Positions 25,976 to 35,090 of a stretch of DNA of 64,000 nt are shown piece by piece (position 1 is the stretch's first letter; each line of letters opens with the position of its first letter). Made by a program: the position numbers and the translations under genes. The notes beneath the pieces are model-generated. The model saw only the letters and a program-made list of their open reading frames with translations. It was not told the DNA's origin and ran no database searches. Origin of the DNA: a bacterium (lineage in GTDB: Bacteria > Verrucomicrobiota > Verrucomicrobiia > Verrucomicrobiales > Akkermansiaceae); the NCBI GenBank assembly GCA_018222765.1, contig JAAEZT010000004.1, forward strand, positions 62,001 through 126,000. Direction: 5' to 3'.

Positions 25976-28900
25976 CTACTGCTGGGTCGCCATGAGTCTG
26001 ACGAAGGCTTGGGTCTTGATGCTCATGGGCGAGGCGCTGCGGTAAGAGACGGTGGCGGTGCCATCGAGGTTGTCGCTTTCGGAGAGGAAGACCAACTCGG
26101 TTTCGGTATCCCAGGTGACCAGGTCGTATGAGAGTTGTGGAATCAGGGTCGCGGCATTTTGCGTGTAGAGGTTTCTCTCGAAGGTGATCACGTAATAGTC
26201 ATCGGTTTCTTCGCCTACGGTGAGTGAGGTGGGGGAGGCGTCGATTTTTGTCTGCGCATCTCCAAAGATGAGGTCGCTGGTTCCGAGGGCGTATTCGAAA
26301 AGGGCGGAATAGCGATCGCCGTCACTGTCTGCGGTGCTGTTACCGACAAAGCCGGCTTCGGTTTCTGATCCCGGAGCTCCATTGGGATTGTTGGAGCCGA
26401 TCCAACTGGCAGCGAGGCCGTGATCCGGGATGGGTAATGCCGGGGATTTCAGCACGAGGGTAAACGAACTGCCGTCGGCGAGAGGCCAGGGGAGATCGTC
26501 GTCGTAGCTGAAGTTGTGGATGGCGATATCATTTGCATCGAGGAGGAGGAGTTGTTCGCCCTCGTTGGCGAGGCGTCCGCTGTAGTCATTGCCGCCGAGA
26601 ACATCGTTGGCGATATTGATAGTGCCTGAGAGTCCGGGATAGCGGGCGTCGAAGGCGGCTTTATTTTTCACTAGAACCAGACGTGCTCCGGGAGCAATCA
26701 GGGTGTTGTCGGCGAAGGCGAAGGTGATCCCGAGGGTAAAGCGGACATTGGTTAGATCGATGGTCGACGTGCTGACGTTCATGAGTTCGATAAACTCGTA
26801 GTCATCGCGATCGGTCGAGATCGCCAGTTCTCCTGGAGTGGATGGCTCACCGGGGTGATAGTTTATTTCGGAGATGACCAGGTTGCTAGCGTCAGCTGGC
26901 ACGGTATCCGGAGTGAAGAATGCGGTATTGAGGGCACTCCATTCTCCGGTGGCGCTATTGTGAGAACGAGAGAAGAGCCAGCCGGGTTCGGTGAGAGAGA
27001 GAGGGTCTGATGAGTGGGTGTCACCACCGCCCACGCCGGGAGGGAAGCCGGTGAGGTCGAGATCGAAGCTGATGTCCGAACTGCTAGAAGAGGCTTGGTG
27101 AATTTCGACGGCAATAGTGTTGGTGCCGCTGACGAAGGTGTTCGGGGACAAGCTGATTGAATCTGTGTCGTTATCATCACTGGTAGTTCCAGCGTATTCA
27201 TCGAAGGAGGGATTGTTTCCCAGGTTCTGACCATCGACGCGGTTGCCGTTGACATAGACGACAATGCCATCGTCGTAGACATAATTTAGAGTGAAGGTTT
27301 CAAAGACGGAAGGGTCGGCGATATTGATGGTGGTGCGGAAATAGGTGGTGGCATTTTTTTGATCTCCATTTGTAGCGGGATCGACATCGATAAAATCGAC
27401 CTCGGTGGTTTCATCACCATCACCATATCCCAGGGGAGAAGCTCCGGAATCCCATGAGGCATCATTGAATCCTACTCCCCGCCAGGCGGTGCCTTGGTCG
27501 GAACCGTCGTCGAGGTAACTCCAAGTGTGGCCGCTTTCAATATAGCGGGTGGTGGTGGGGCCCCCGCCTCCACCGCCGTCACCCAAGGTGACCAAGGTGG
27601 CAGAGGGATTAATTCCTCCGCCGACAAGGCGTGGGTCGAGGGAGTGTGCGTAGTCGGTGAGGTCATTGTCACCATCTCCGAAGATGTAGTAGACTTTGTC
27701 TACGGTGGTCGGGGTGATGAAGGAAGGACCGGAGCCGGAAGGGATGGAGCCACCATGCTGACTGTAGGTCGGTGCGGCAAGATCAGGGTAGAGGTTGGCC
27801 GCGCGGAGGCTGCTTAAGAAGAGATCCGGCCGCTCGGGGAACCAGTCACTGACGATGCGATTGTATTCGCCCTCCCAGTCGCTGAGGGATCGGTTGCCGC
27901 CATGTTGATCTCCCCAGCGTGCCGCTTCGGGGTTAAGAATGCTCCGGTGATCGGCGGTGACTTCTTCGTAGCGGGCCAGGGCCGCGGCGGGAGTGAGGGG
28001 GCCGTTGTTGAAAAAGGCGCGGTGGACCCGGTCACCAAAGCGGAGACGAAATTCAGGGCTATCTTGTAGCCGGTCATTGGCGGCGGCGATGCCGCTGTAG
28101 TTGGTAATGCGGTTGTAGTTTGTGTTGGAACGAAGGAAGAGGGACCATTCGGAATCCCACATGAAGTACTTGTAGCCGTGACGGGGAGCCTGGGACTGAA
28201 TGCCGCCGTAGTAGTTTTTGTTGGGCCAGTCGCTGTTGCCGCCATACCAGTTGGTGATGAAGTAATCGGCATTGTTGGAAGGATCACACCAGACGGGGAA
28301 GCTGGCATTACGTGTGCCGTCGGGATTAAACCCGCAGGCTTTTAAGAAAGCGGCGTCGCGTTGAACGTTGGTGCCGGAAATCTCATTGACGGCAGAGCGG
28401 AGGCTATTCCAGTTATTGAGATTGGCAGAGCTGTTAATGGGAGTGCCTGAATTTTGACCTTCCCATTCTTCGCGAACGGCATCTTCGATATAGCTCTCGG
28501 CGAAGCCTGAATCGGGACGCTCAACAACGTTGTAGAGCCCCCAATACACGCCGTTGATATAGAGGTGAAGGTAGCGTCCGCGTGGGGCTGGCTGGCCAAG
28601 GGCGAGCTGGGTGCGGCGACCAAATTCATCGCGAGCGTATTGCGGTTGGCTTCCCGCGCCGGACCATTGCCAGCCGTCGTTTGATTCCATGCGGAAAACA
28701 AGAGTTTGGAATTCCCGGGCGACTCCTGGTTCGGTGCCGAAGAGAGGGAACTTGAGCGATCCAGGACCATCTGTGGGTTGGTTGCTGGTGCCGTATTCCG
28801 ATTTGAAGAGAACGCGGAAGGACTTCTTGCGAGTGAGGCCAAAGCTGCGGAAGGCGCCGCCTTGGATTCTGATGGCGCAGTTTTGTTGGAAGTTGCTTTC

Positions 28901-31123
28901 TCCGGTAGGGTCGTCGGGATCAACGAGTTCGAGAGATGTTTTGCGCTCCCATGAGGAGCCGGATGAACCAGGATTGGAGTAGATTCCGGAGGAGCCGAAC
29001 ATGTCGTCAACATCCATCGCGATCGAAAGGCTGGGGACAGTGGTGAGGTCATCCTCCATGGTGGGGTGTGTAGCGGGGTTGGCATTGGAATTGTTGTTCA
29101 TGCCGTAGTAGGAGCCTTGTCCGCCCCAGCTTGAGGGCAGACCGTAGAGGCTCTGCGTGTTGGCGTTCGTTTGATCGAGCACCGTGCTGGGGATGATGTA
29201 GGTGTGGGTGTCGGTGTTAGTCGAGACGTAGCCGGAGCGATAGCCGATGGCCTTGACGGCCATGGTGCGGTTGACCGTGATCGGGCCGGTGTAAATTGTG
29301 CCGCTGGTTTCGCTGGGCCAGCTTCCGTCGGTAGTGTAACGGATGGAGGCGCCGGGAGTGGCGGTTGAGATGGTGAGTGAGAAGGGGCTTCCGAAAATTC
29401 CGCGGGAGACGCTGAAGTTGGTGTCGGCGACAAATCCCGAGACGCCATTTCCGCTTGCGTTGGATCCATCAGGAGTGGGATTGAGAAGAAAGCCCACCTG
29501 AAGAGGATCGCCGAAGAAGCCATAAGAGATGTTTCCTTTTTGGTCGGGGTAGTCTGTGGTGTCGGTGCCAAATTCCGAAAGGACAGTGGTGCCATCCGGG
29601 CTGACGAGAGCAAGGTATTCCCCATTGGCGGAGAGTTTGAAGGTGGTGTGGAGTTCGTCGCCATTGGTGGGGCGGCGATCCTTACCGGAGGCGAAGATGA
29701 GAAGGTAGCCGTTCCCGGAAATCGAGATGTTTGGGAATTGCCACTTATTGAGCTGGTCCGGGTCATCGGTGAGGTAGTATCCACTGAGGCTGATCGATCC
29801 TCCGTCGGGATTGTGAAGTTCGACCCAGTCCGAGGTTTCGCCATCTTCGTCCTGAAGGCTGGAGGCGTTGGGGTTGGCGAGGAATTCGTTAATGCGAAGT
29901 GAGTTTCCCACGACGGTGAGCGAGAAGGTTTGCTCAATGGACAGCCCGGAGAGATCGGTACTGCGGACGCGGAAATTGAGAGTAGAACCGAGGCCGGGTA
30001 AGGCGGCGGCGGTTTGGAGGGTGTTACCGGAGATCGTGAAGGAGGCATTGTCGGTATCCCCTGCACCGGAGACAAGCTGATAGCTATGAGCGTCGGCGGT
30101 ATTGGGGTCCTCGGTGGCGAAATCGGCGACGGTTGATCCGGAAGGAGTGCCGAGGAGAACGGTATTTGAGGGGAAGGAGAGCGCGGTGGGCGCCATGGCC
30201 GCTTCGACACTGAGGGTGAACGTTTCTTCGTAAGTAAGAGTGTCGGTGTCGGTCGTGCGGAGACGGATCGAGTAGCTCGCACCGAAGCTACCGAGAGCGG
30301 AATCGGCACGGAGCTCATCACCGTTGGCGATGGTGAAGAGGTTGTTGTCGGGGAAGTTTCCGGTGTCGACGAAGCTATAGGTATGGTCGTTGTCACCGTT
30401 GGGGTCGGAAGTAGTTAGCGTTCCGACGAGGGTGCCTGCAGCAGAGTCTGGTGCGAGGTCGGTATTGCTCAGTGCGATATCGGTGGGCGGCTGGGGAGTG
30501 GGTGGTGCGGTGGCGCGGAGAATGTAGGCGCTGAGACCGGGATCCACTCCGTTGTTGACTCCGCCGAGGAGGTTGATCGTTTGGGTGGTGCCGCCGGCCG
30601 TGAAGGTCCCGATGACCGAGCCTACTCCGCTGCGGGAGAAATCGCTGCTAATATTCTCGGGTGATTCGTCGTCGCCGGCCCGTTGATTCCGGGAGGAACA
30701 ACAACCCCGGGTGTCGGCTGCCCCAATGAGTTGAATTTGATAGTCTGCACCTCCGGTGAGTCCGGTAAGTTGGAAAGTCCATCCACCTCCGGCATAGGAG
30801 TGGCTGTTGAGGACGGTGTTGAGTTGGGGATTGCCAGAGTCGCCTCCTCCTCCAGTGAAAAAAGTTCCCGTGCTGGTATTGTTGGGAGCGATTGCCTCGG
30901 CTGCAAAGACGATGTTTTCTCCACCGATGTTTACGGTTGTGCTGTCTCCGCCGCTTGTCGCGTTGACTGCTTTGACGAGAGTTCCGTTGGTATCCACCTG
31001 ATTGGCATTGGTAAGATTGAAGGTGGGTTGCCAGGCGATTTCAGCGGCAGATAGTAATAAGGCGCTGGAGATCAAAGAGGCGATGAGAACCAGTGAAAGG
31101 TGGCGCCGATAGAGTTTTTTCAT
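25976..31123 (-). CDS. Giant secreted CotH-kinase / lamin-tail multidomain protein
   Basis: 1715 residues with a signal peptide (about 1-27). In order: the shared 'RGCC' domain (about 28-205, ADTRGCCSSR); two cadherin-like repeats (about 210-405); a lamin-tail domain (about 408-530, RINEFLANPNAS...DWVELHN); a chitobiase-type segment (about 585-650, SIRYTTDGSWPSE); a CotH-like region (about 690-1100, IRIQGGAFR, YINGVYWGLYNVVERPD, KYFMWDSEWSLF); a jelly-roll module (about 1235-1390, VYDDGIVVYVNG); and a second lamin-tail domain (about 1440-1590, ISEINYHP). CotH proteins include spore-coat protein kinases; bacterial secreted forms are widespread and uncharacterised. It is likely surface-exposed. 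Confidence 0.88.
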   Translation of the reverse strand: MKKLYRRHLSLVLIASLISSALLLSAAEIAWQPTFNLTNANQVDTNGTLVKAVNATSGGDSTTVNIGGENIVFAAEAIAPNNTSTGTFFTGGGGDSGNPQLNTVLNSHSYAGGGWTFQLTGLTGGADYQIQLIGAADTRGCCSSRNQRAGDDESPENISSDFSRSGVGSVIGTFTAGGTTQTINLLGGVNNGVDPGLSAYILRATAPPTPQPPTDIALSNTDLAPDSAAGTLVGTLTTSDPNGDNDHTYSFVDTGNFPDNNLFTIANGDELRADSALGSFGASYSIRLRTTDTDTLTYEETFTLSVEAAMAPTALSFPSNTVLLGTPSGSTVADFATEDPNTADAHSYQLVSGAGDTDNASFTISGNTLQTAAALPGLGSTLNFRVRSTDLSGLSIEQTFSLTVVGNSLRINEFLANPNASSLQDEDGETSDWVELHNPDGGSISLSGYYLTDDPDQLNKWQFPNISISGNGYLLIFASGKDRRPTNGDELHTTFKLSANGEYLALVSPDGTTVLSEFGTDTTDYPDQKGNISYGFFGDPLQVGFLLNPTPDGSNASGNGVSGFVADTNFSVSRGIFGSPFSLTISTATPGASIRYTTDGSWPSETSGTIYTGPITVNRTMAVKAIGYRSGYVSTNTDTHTYIIPSTVLDQTNANTQSLYGLPSSWGGQGSYYGMNNNSNANPATHPTMEDDLTTVPSLSIAMDVDDMFGSSGIYSNPGSSGSSWERKTSLELVDPDDPTGESNFQQNCAIRIQGGAFRSFGLTRKKSFRVLFKSEYGTSNQPTDGPGSLKFPLFGTEPGVAREFQTLVFRMESNDGWQWSGAGSQPQYARDEFGRRTQLALGQPAPRGRYLHLYINGVYWGLYNVVERPDSGFAESYIEDAVREEWEGQNSGTPINSSANLNNWNSLRSAVNEISGTNVQRDAAFLKACGFNPDGTRNASFPVWCDPSNNADYFITNWYGGNSDWPNKNYYGGIQSQAPRHGYKYFMWDSEWSLFLRSNTNYNRITNYSGIAAANDRLQDSPEFRLRFGDRVHRAFFNNGPLTPAAALARYEEVTADHRSILNPEAARWGDQHGGNRSLSDWEGEYNRIVSDWFPERPDLFLSSLRAANLYPDLAAPTYSQHGGSIPSGSGPSFITPTTVDKVYYIFGDGDNDLTDYAHSLDPRLVGGGINPSATLVTLGDGGGGGGPTTTRYIESGHTWSYLDDGSDQGTAWRGVGFNDASWDSGASPLGYGDGDETTEVDFIDVDPATNGDQKNATTYFRTTINIADPSVFETFTLNYVYDDGIVVYVNGNRVDGQNLGNNPSFDEYAGTTSDDNDTDSISLSPNTFVSGTNTIAVEIHQASSSSSDISFDLDLTGFPPGVGGGDTHSSDPLSLTEPGWLFSRSHNSATGEWSALNTAFFTPDTVPADASNLVISEINYHPGEPSTPGELAISTDRDDYEFIELMNVSTSTIDLTNVRFTLGITFAFADNTLIAPGARLVLVKNKAAFDARYPGLSGTINIANDVLGGNDYSGRLANEGEQLLLLDANDIAIHNFSYDDDLPWPLADGSSFTLVLKSPALPIPDHGLAASWIGSNNPNGAPGSETEAGFVGNSTADSDGDRYSALFEYALGTSDLIFGDAQTKIDASPTSLTVGEETDDYYVITFERNLYTQNAATLIPQLSYDLVTWDTETELVFLSESDNLDGTATVSYRSASPMSIKTQAFVRLMATQQ

Positions 31124-31129
31124 GATGGC

Positions 31130-31167
31130 AAAAGAGAAAATCAGCCCTCTTCAGGAGAGGGCTGATT
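31130..31167 (-). terminator. Rho-independent terminator between the two large secreted-protein genes
   Basis: On the minus strand a perfect 12-bp stem (AATCAGCCCTCT / AGAGGGCTGATT) with a 5-nt loop is followed by TTTTCTCTTTTG. It lies 35 nt after the stop of the gene at 31202-33427 and just before the start of the next gene on that strand, so the two large genes are probably separate transcripts. Confidence 0.82.
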
Positions 31168-31201
31168 GGTTGATTTTGAAAAAAGGAGGTGAAAACCGTA
31201 A

Positions 31202-33427
31202 TTAGTTTTCGACGACCTTGAAGAATTGTTGGTCAGACCCGGGGTTGGGATTCGGGAATTCATAGGTGGTGAGATCTCCGCCGGAAGGAACGGAATCGTT
31301 TACATCAGCATCGAAGACACCTAGGTCGGTGTTCGTGAAGACAGTGTAGGTCCTCCCAGGCTTGGAGGTCCAAACGAGGGTCACTCGATTCGTGTCTGTA
31401 TTGTAACTGATGTCCGTGACTTTCAGCGGAGTGGTGCCGGCGTCGCCGAAGTACTCGATTTCACCCAGAGCGTGCTGCGTGCCATTGCCTGTGGTGTTGA
31501 CCTGATAACGGATAAACTTGTAGCTTACTGCTGGTGTTTCCAGGAGAAAGAGGGCGGTTTGATTACGGGCAGTCCAAATTGCCGGGTTCGTGCTGCGATA
31601 AATTGGGGTGAAATCTACACCGTCGTCAGATCCCTGAATTTCCCATTCGACTGGGTCACGAAGCGGAGAGTCGTTGCTGGAAGTCAGGGTAAAGTGAGTG
31701 ATGGAGATGGGATCTTCGAATTCTACCGTGAGGTCCTGAGGCGGAGCGTCGCAGCACCATTTGAAGTGGCCTCCTCCGACATTGTTGTCGAAGACATCGA
31801 AGGCTCCTTCGTTCAAGCCACCCGCAGTCGCATCGGTGAAGAAGGATTTCGAACTGGAAGTGATGCTGACCCAGTTGAAGTTGGTGCCGGCAGTGCCTTC
31901 GGTATCAATGCCGTCGTTTTCAGGGTCGGTCAAGTCGCCTCCAAGAAGTCCAGGGAGGAAAGAGACTTCGGGAAGAGCGGTGAAGCTACCTGGGTCGGTG
32001 GGGTCTGAGTTGTTGGTGATTTCAAATCCGTCGCTGCGGAGGTCTTCATCAGTATCTCGGAGATGTGGATTGGTGCCAGTTTGGGTGGCGTTTAGAAAGG
32101 GAAGGTCGGGATTTTCCGCACCGTCGAGAAGCCCGTCGTTATCGGTGTCATTGTCGAGAGGATTTGTTCCGGTATTGGTCGCACTCACCCAAGCTCCAGT
32201 GTTGGTTTCGACACCGTCGAGGTAGCCATCATCGTCGGAGTCGTCGTCGGCAATGTCGGTGCCATTGGCGAGTTCGCTGCCGTTGGTAGAACCATCAGAG
32301 TCGAAGTCCTCATCCCCGTCGAGGATCAGGTTGCCGTCTGTATCATCGTCGTTTGGATTGTAGCCAATACCAACTTCCACGTCGTCGGGAAGGTTATCGC
32401 TATCAGTATCGGTAACGTTGGGGTCGGAGCCCGTTTGGTTTTCATCGACGAAGGGAAGGTCGGGATTTTCGACGCCATCGGAGAGGCTGTCGCCATCGGA
32501 ATCTCCAATGAGAGGATGGGTGCCGGTGTCTGAGGTGCCATTCCAGATTCCGGTGTTTGTTTCGTCACCATCCAGAAGGGTGTCATCATCGGTGTCTTCG
32601 TCTGCAGGATCGGTCCCGGCAGTCTGTTCTCCAAGGTTGTCGAGGCCGTCATTGTCTTCGTCTTCGTCACCATCGAGGATCAGATCCCCGTCGGAGTCAT
32701 TGCTGTTGGGATTTAGGCCGTGAATATTTTCCCAGCTGTTGGTGAGTCCGTCCAAATCGTTGTCCTCGGAATCGGGAAGTTCGATCACTACGATCCCGGA
32801 AAACCCGGCGTCGCTGTTGCCCGTTAAGCCGCCAAGAGATCTCCAGAGGATGTTTTGGTCAACGGCGTCGGCAGTGAAGGTTCCTAAAACGCTGGCAAAG
32901 TCGCCTCGCGGCATTTCAATTCCAGTGTTGTAGTTTCCCAAGCCGTCATCGGGTTCGTAGGTACGGCCTGCGCAGCAGCCCCGCGCGTCGGCGACTCCGA
33001 TGAGCTGCACTTGGTAATTTGTTCCTGCTTGCAGACCATTGATGGTCAGGGTGATTTCAGTAGGGCTCCCTTGGTTATAGGCATGGCTGTCGAGAAGGGT
33101 GTCTAAATCGGCATCGCCCGTAGCTCCCGTGAAGAAATTGGTCCCGTGAGTCGGTCCAGTGGTCATGCTGGTGAGAATATTTCCGGTCCCTGCCGCTGCT
33201 GAGATTGTGAAGGTGATGCCGTTGATCGTGAGATCGTCTCCCGCACCTGCCCCCGTGGCACTGTTGAAGTCGAGTGCCTCGTGAATGATACTTCCCGGGG
33301 GATTCGAAATGTCTTCCGGAGCGGCGATTGAGAAGGCTGTGCCCCAAGTGATTTGGGAGCCCTGGGTTGTTGCAGGCAGTGCTGCCAAGAGCCCGAGTGA
33401 GAGGATTTTATGTCGAGTGTTTTTCAT
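31202..33427 (-). CDS. Secreted protein: RGCC domain, calcium-binding repeats, discoidin-like domain
   Basis: 741 residues from the ATG at 33427 (MKNTRHKILS gives a signal peptide; a longer frame upstream does not). The RGCC domain occupies about 25-225 (ADARGCCAGR). A region of about 230-470 consists of thrombospondin type 3-like Asp-rich repeats (DSDGD, DEDNDG, DTDNDGLLDGAEN), expected to bind calcium. Residues about 510-665 resemble an F5/8-type discoidin domain that binds carbohydrate (VEWEIQGSDDGVDF, YKFIRYQVN). The last 75 residues form a small C-terminal domain (TNRVTLVWTSKPGRTYTVF) common in verrucomicrobial secreted proteins. It is likely an extracellular glycan-binding or matrix protein. 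Confidence 0.85.
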   Translation of the reverse strand: MKNTRHKILSLGLLAALPATTQGSQITWGTAFSIAAPEDISNPPGSIIHEALDFNSATGAGAGDDLTINGITFTISAAAGTGNILTSMTTGPTHGTNFFTGATGDADLDTLLDSHAYNQGSPTEITLTINGLQAGTNYQVQLIGVADARGCCAGRTYEPDDGLGNYNTGIEMPRGDFASVLGTFTADAVDQNILWRSLGGLTGNSDAGFSGIVVIELPDSEDNDLDGLTNSWENIHGLNPNSNDSDGDLILDGDEDEDNDGLDNLGEQTAGTDPADEDTDDDTLLDGDETNTGIWNGTSDTGTHPLIGDSDGDSLSDGVENPDLPFVDENQTGSDPNVTDTDSDNLPDDVEVGIGYNPNDDDTDGNLILDGDEDFDSDGSTNGSELANGTDIADDDSDDDGYLDGVETNTGAWVSATNTGTNPLDNDTDNDGLLDGAENPDLPFLNATQTGTNPHLRDTDEDLRSDGFEITNNSDPTDPGSFTALPEVSFLPGLLGGDLTDPENDGIDTEGTAGTNFNWVSITSSSKSFFTDATAGGLNEGAFDVFDNNVGGGHFKWCCDAPPQDLTVEFEDPISITHFTLTSSNDSPLRDPVEWEIQGSDDGVDFTPIYRSTNPAIWTARNQTALFLLETPAVSYKFIRYQVNTTGNGTQHALGEIEYFGDAGTTPLKVTDISYNTDTNRVTLVWTSKPGRTYTVFTNTDLGVFDADVNDSVPSGGDLTTYEFPNPNPGSDQQFFKVVEN

Positions 33428-33590
33428 GGCGGGAATGATAAGAAAACACCATTGTGGCCATCTCGCAAGATGGAACTCAAGTGACCAGGGTTTTCTTATA
33501 GTCAAGATCGCAACGAAATAGAGCTGTCTGACAGCGGGTGAGTTTCTGGCTTATCCAGTTGTCGGGAAGGATTGTTGCGCCTTTTCCCGA

Positions 33591-34802
33591 TCAGTTTCCG
33601 ATACAAAATAGATGCTCCTTTCCCCGGAGAAACCACTGGCCGTTGACGATTACGGGGGAGGTGGAGAGGTCTTCACCAAGAGACATTTGGGAGGTTTGTT
33701 TGTATTCCGCGCCGGGTTTGACAACCGTGATGATACCCTTTTCGGACCCAAAAATAACGTGGTCTTGCATTACGACGAGAGAGGCGGAGTGTTCGCGGCC
33801 GATCTTTTGTTTCCAAAGCCGTTCGCCTTTTTGGGCCTTGTAACAAGAGCCGGTTCCTTTGTCGGAGACCACGAGGTAGTAGCCATTGGTGACGACGGGG
33901 CTGGGGACGTAGGAAGGGTCTTTGCGAGTGTGCCAGACAACGTGGGTGTCGGTGACATTGCCGCTGCCGGTTGGATCAATGGCCATCATGTGGAGGGTCG
34001 GAAAGCCGCAGGTCATGTAGATGTATTTCCCGTCGTAAACCGGGGAGGCGACGTATTGATCGGTGGGCCCGTCGATGATCCAGTGCTGCTTGCCGGTATC
34101 GGGATCGTAGGAGGCGACGCATTTGCTCCCGGAGATGACCAATTGGTTTCGTCCTTCAATAGTGCGGATGATGGGGGTGCAGTAGCTGCGGGTTTTGTTG
34201 GGACGCGGTGTTTTCCAAATCGTCTTGCCGGTCTTTCTGTTGAGACCGACCAGGTAGGCGTCGCCGTCGTGGTCTCCGTTTACGATGACCTTGTCTTCCC
34301 AAAGAATCGGGCTGGAGCAATAGCCGTGGCGGCTTGAGAAGATACCGGGACGAGCTTCCCAGACTTTTTTGCCATCGAAGTCGTAGGCGGCGACGAACAT
34401 GTCTTCTTTATCGAGGAAAGAGACATAGACCAGCTGTCCATCGGTGGCGGGAGTGCTGGAAGCACGGCTATTTTTGCGGTGGATTTTTTCGATGGGAGAT
34501 TTGAGGACTGTTTGTTGCCAAAGTAATTTCCCGGTCTTGCGATCGAGCTTGAGGAGGAGGCGCTCACCACTTTCTTCATCGGCGGAGACGAGAAAAATGG
34601 CGTCGTCCCAAATGATGGGCGAGGCGTGGCCGATACCGGGGATCTCGGTTTTCCACTTGAGGTTTTTTTCGAGTGTCCATGAGAGTGGCGCCTTCTTATC
34701 GGGGCAAATGCCATCGCCGCTTGGGCCACGCCATCCTGGCCAATTGTCGGCGAGGAGGGGTGTCGTGAAGCAGGCCAAGAGGAGCGCAATTCTTAGGTTC
34801 AT
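33591..34802 (-). CDS. Secreted PQQ-like beta-propeller protein
   Basis: 403 residues with a signal peptide (1-18, LLACFTTPLLA). It starts with NWPGWRGPSGDG, the usual start of verrucomicrobial/planctomycetal BamB-like propellers, then repeats of the PQQ type (GKLLWQQTV, GKKVWEARPG, GKTIWKTPRP, GERLWKQKIG). No catalytic residues are evident; such propellers are scaffolds or substrate-binding proteins in the periplasm. A paralogue of like length lies at 38223 on the other side of the GH13 gene. Confidence 0.87.
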   Translation of the reverse strand: MNLRIALLLACFTTPLLADNWPGWRGPSGDGICPDKKAPLSWTLEKNLKWKTEIPGIGHASPIIWDDAIFLVSADEESGERLLLKLDRKTGKLLWQQTVLKSPIEKIHRKNSRASSTPATDGQLVYVSFLDKEDMFVAAYDFDGKKVWEARPGIFSSRHGYCSSPILWEDKVIVNGDHDGDAYLVGLNRKTGKTIWKTPRPNKTRSYCTPIIRTIEGRNQLVISGSKCVASYDPDTGKQHWIIDGPTDQYVASPVYDGKYIYMTCGFPTLHMMAIDPTGSGNVTDTHVVWHTRKDPSYVPSPVVTNGYYLVVSDKGTGSCYKAQKGERLWKQKIGREHSASLVVMQDHVIFGSEKGIITVVKPGAEYKQTSQMSLGEDLSTSPVIVNGQWFLRGKEHLFCIGN

Positions 34803-34940
34803 TTTGGAAAGTGGAGAAGACGGTGGTTGGAGGAGTTGGCGAAGCCAAGGGCTAAAAAGAATAGGGTAAGAAAAAATCTCATCCAGGTCACAGAACGGAG
34901 TCTGAGATTGGGATCTTTCTTTTCGGCAGAGAAGAGATGA

Positions 34941-35078
34941 GCTGGGAGGGTCCTCCCTGCATCGAATCCTGTTCAGGATGATGTGACCGATCCGTTCAGT
35001 AAAGATGAGTTACAAGGATTGCGTAATACGCACAAATCGTGGATTGAGAGTTGGACGGTGGAACAATTAAAAGAGTAG
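34941..35078 (+). pseudogene. Possible coding remnant upstream of the GH13 gene
   Basis: This frame is open for 45 codons after a TGA and ends at a TAG, with the protein-like end VTDPFSKDELQGLRNTHK then SWIESWTVEQLKE. It has no ATG; only an internal GTG could start a 31-residue peptide. The composition looks like a real protein C-terminus, but I do not recognise the family. It may be a decayed gene end, or chance. Confidence 0.3.
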
Positions 35079-35090
35079 AGTTAATTTTAG

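Noticed and set aside
32100-32790. Tandem-looking DNA repeats, considered as CRISPR or satellite DNA
   Set aside because: They are codon-level repeats of the Asp-rich calcium-binding units in the secreted protein; spacing and sequence vary as in protein repeats, with no constant repeat-spacer pattern.
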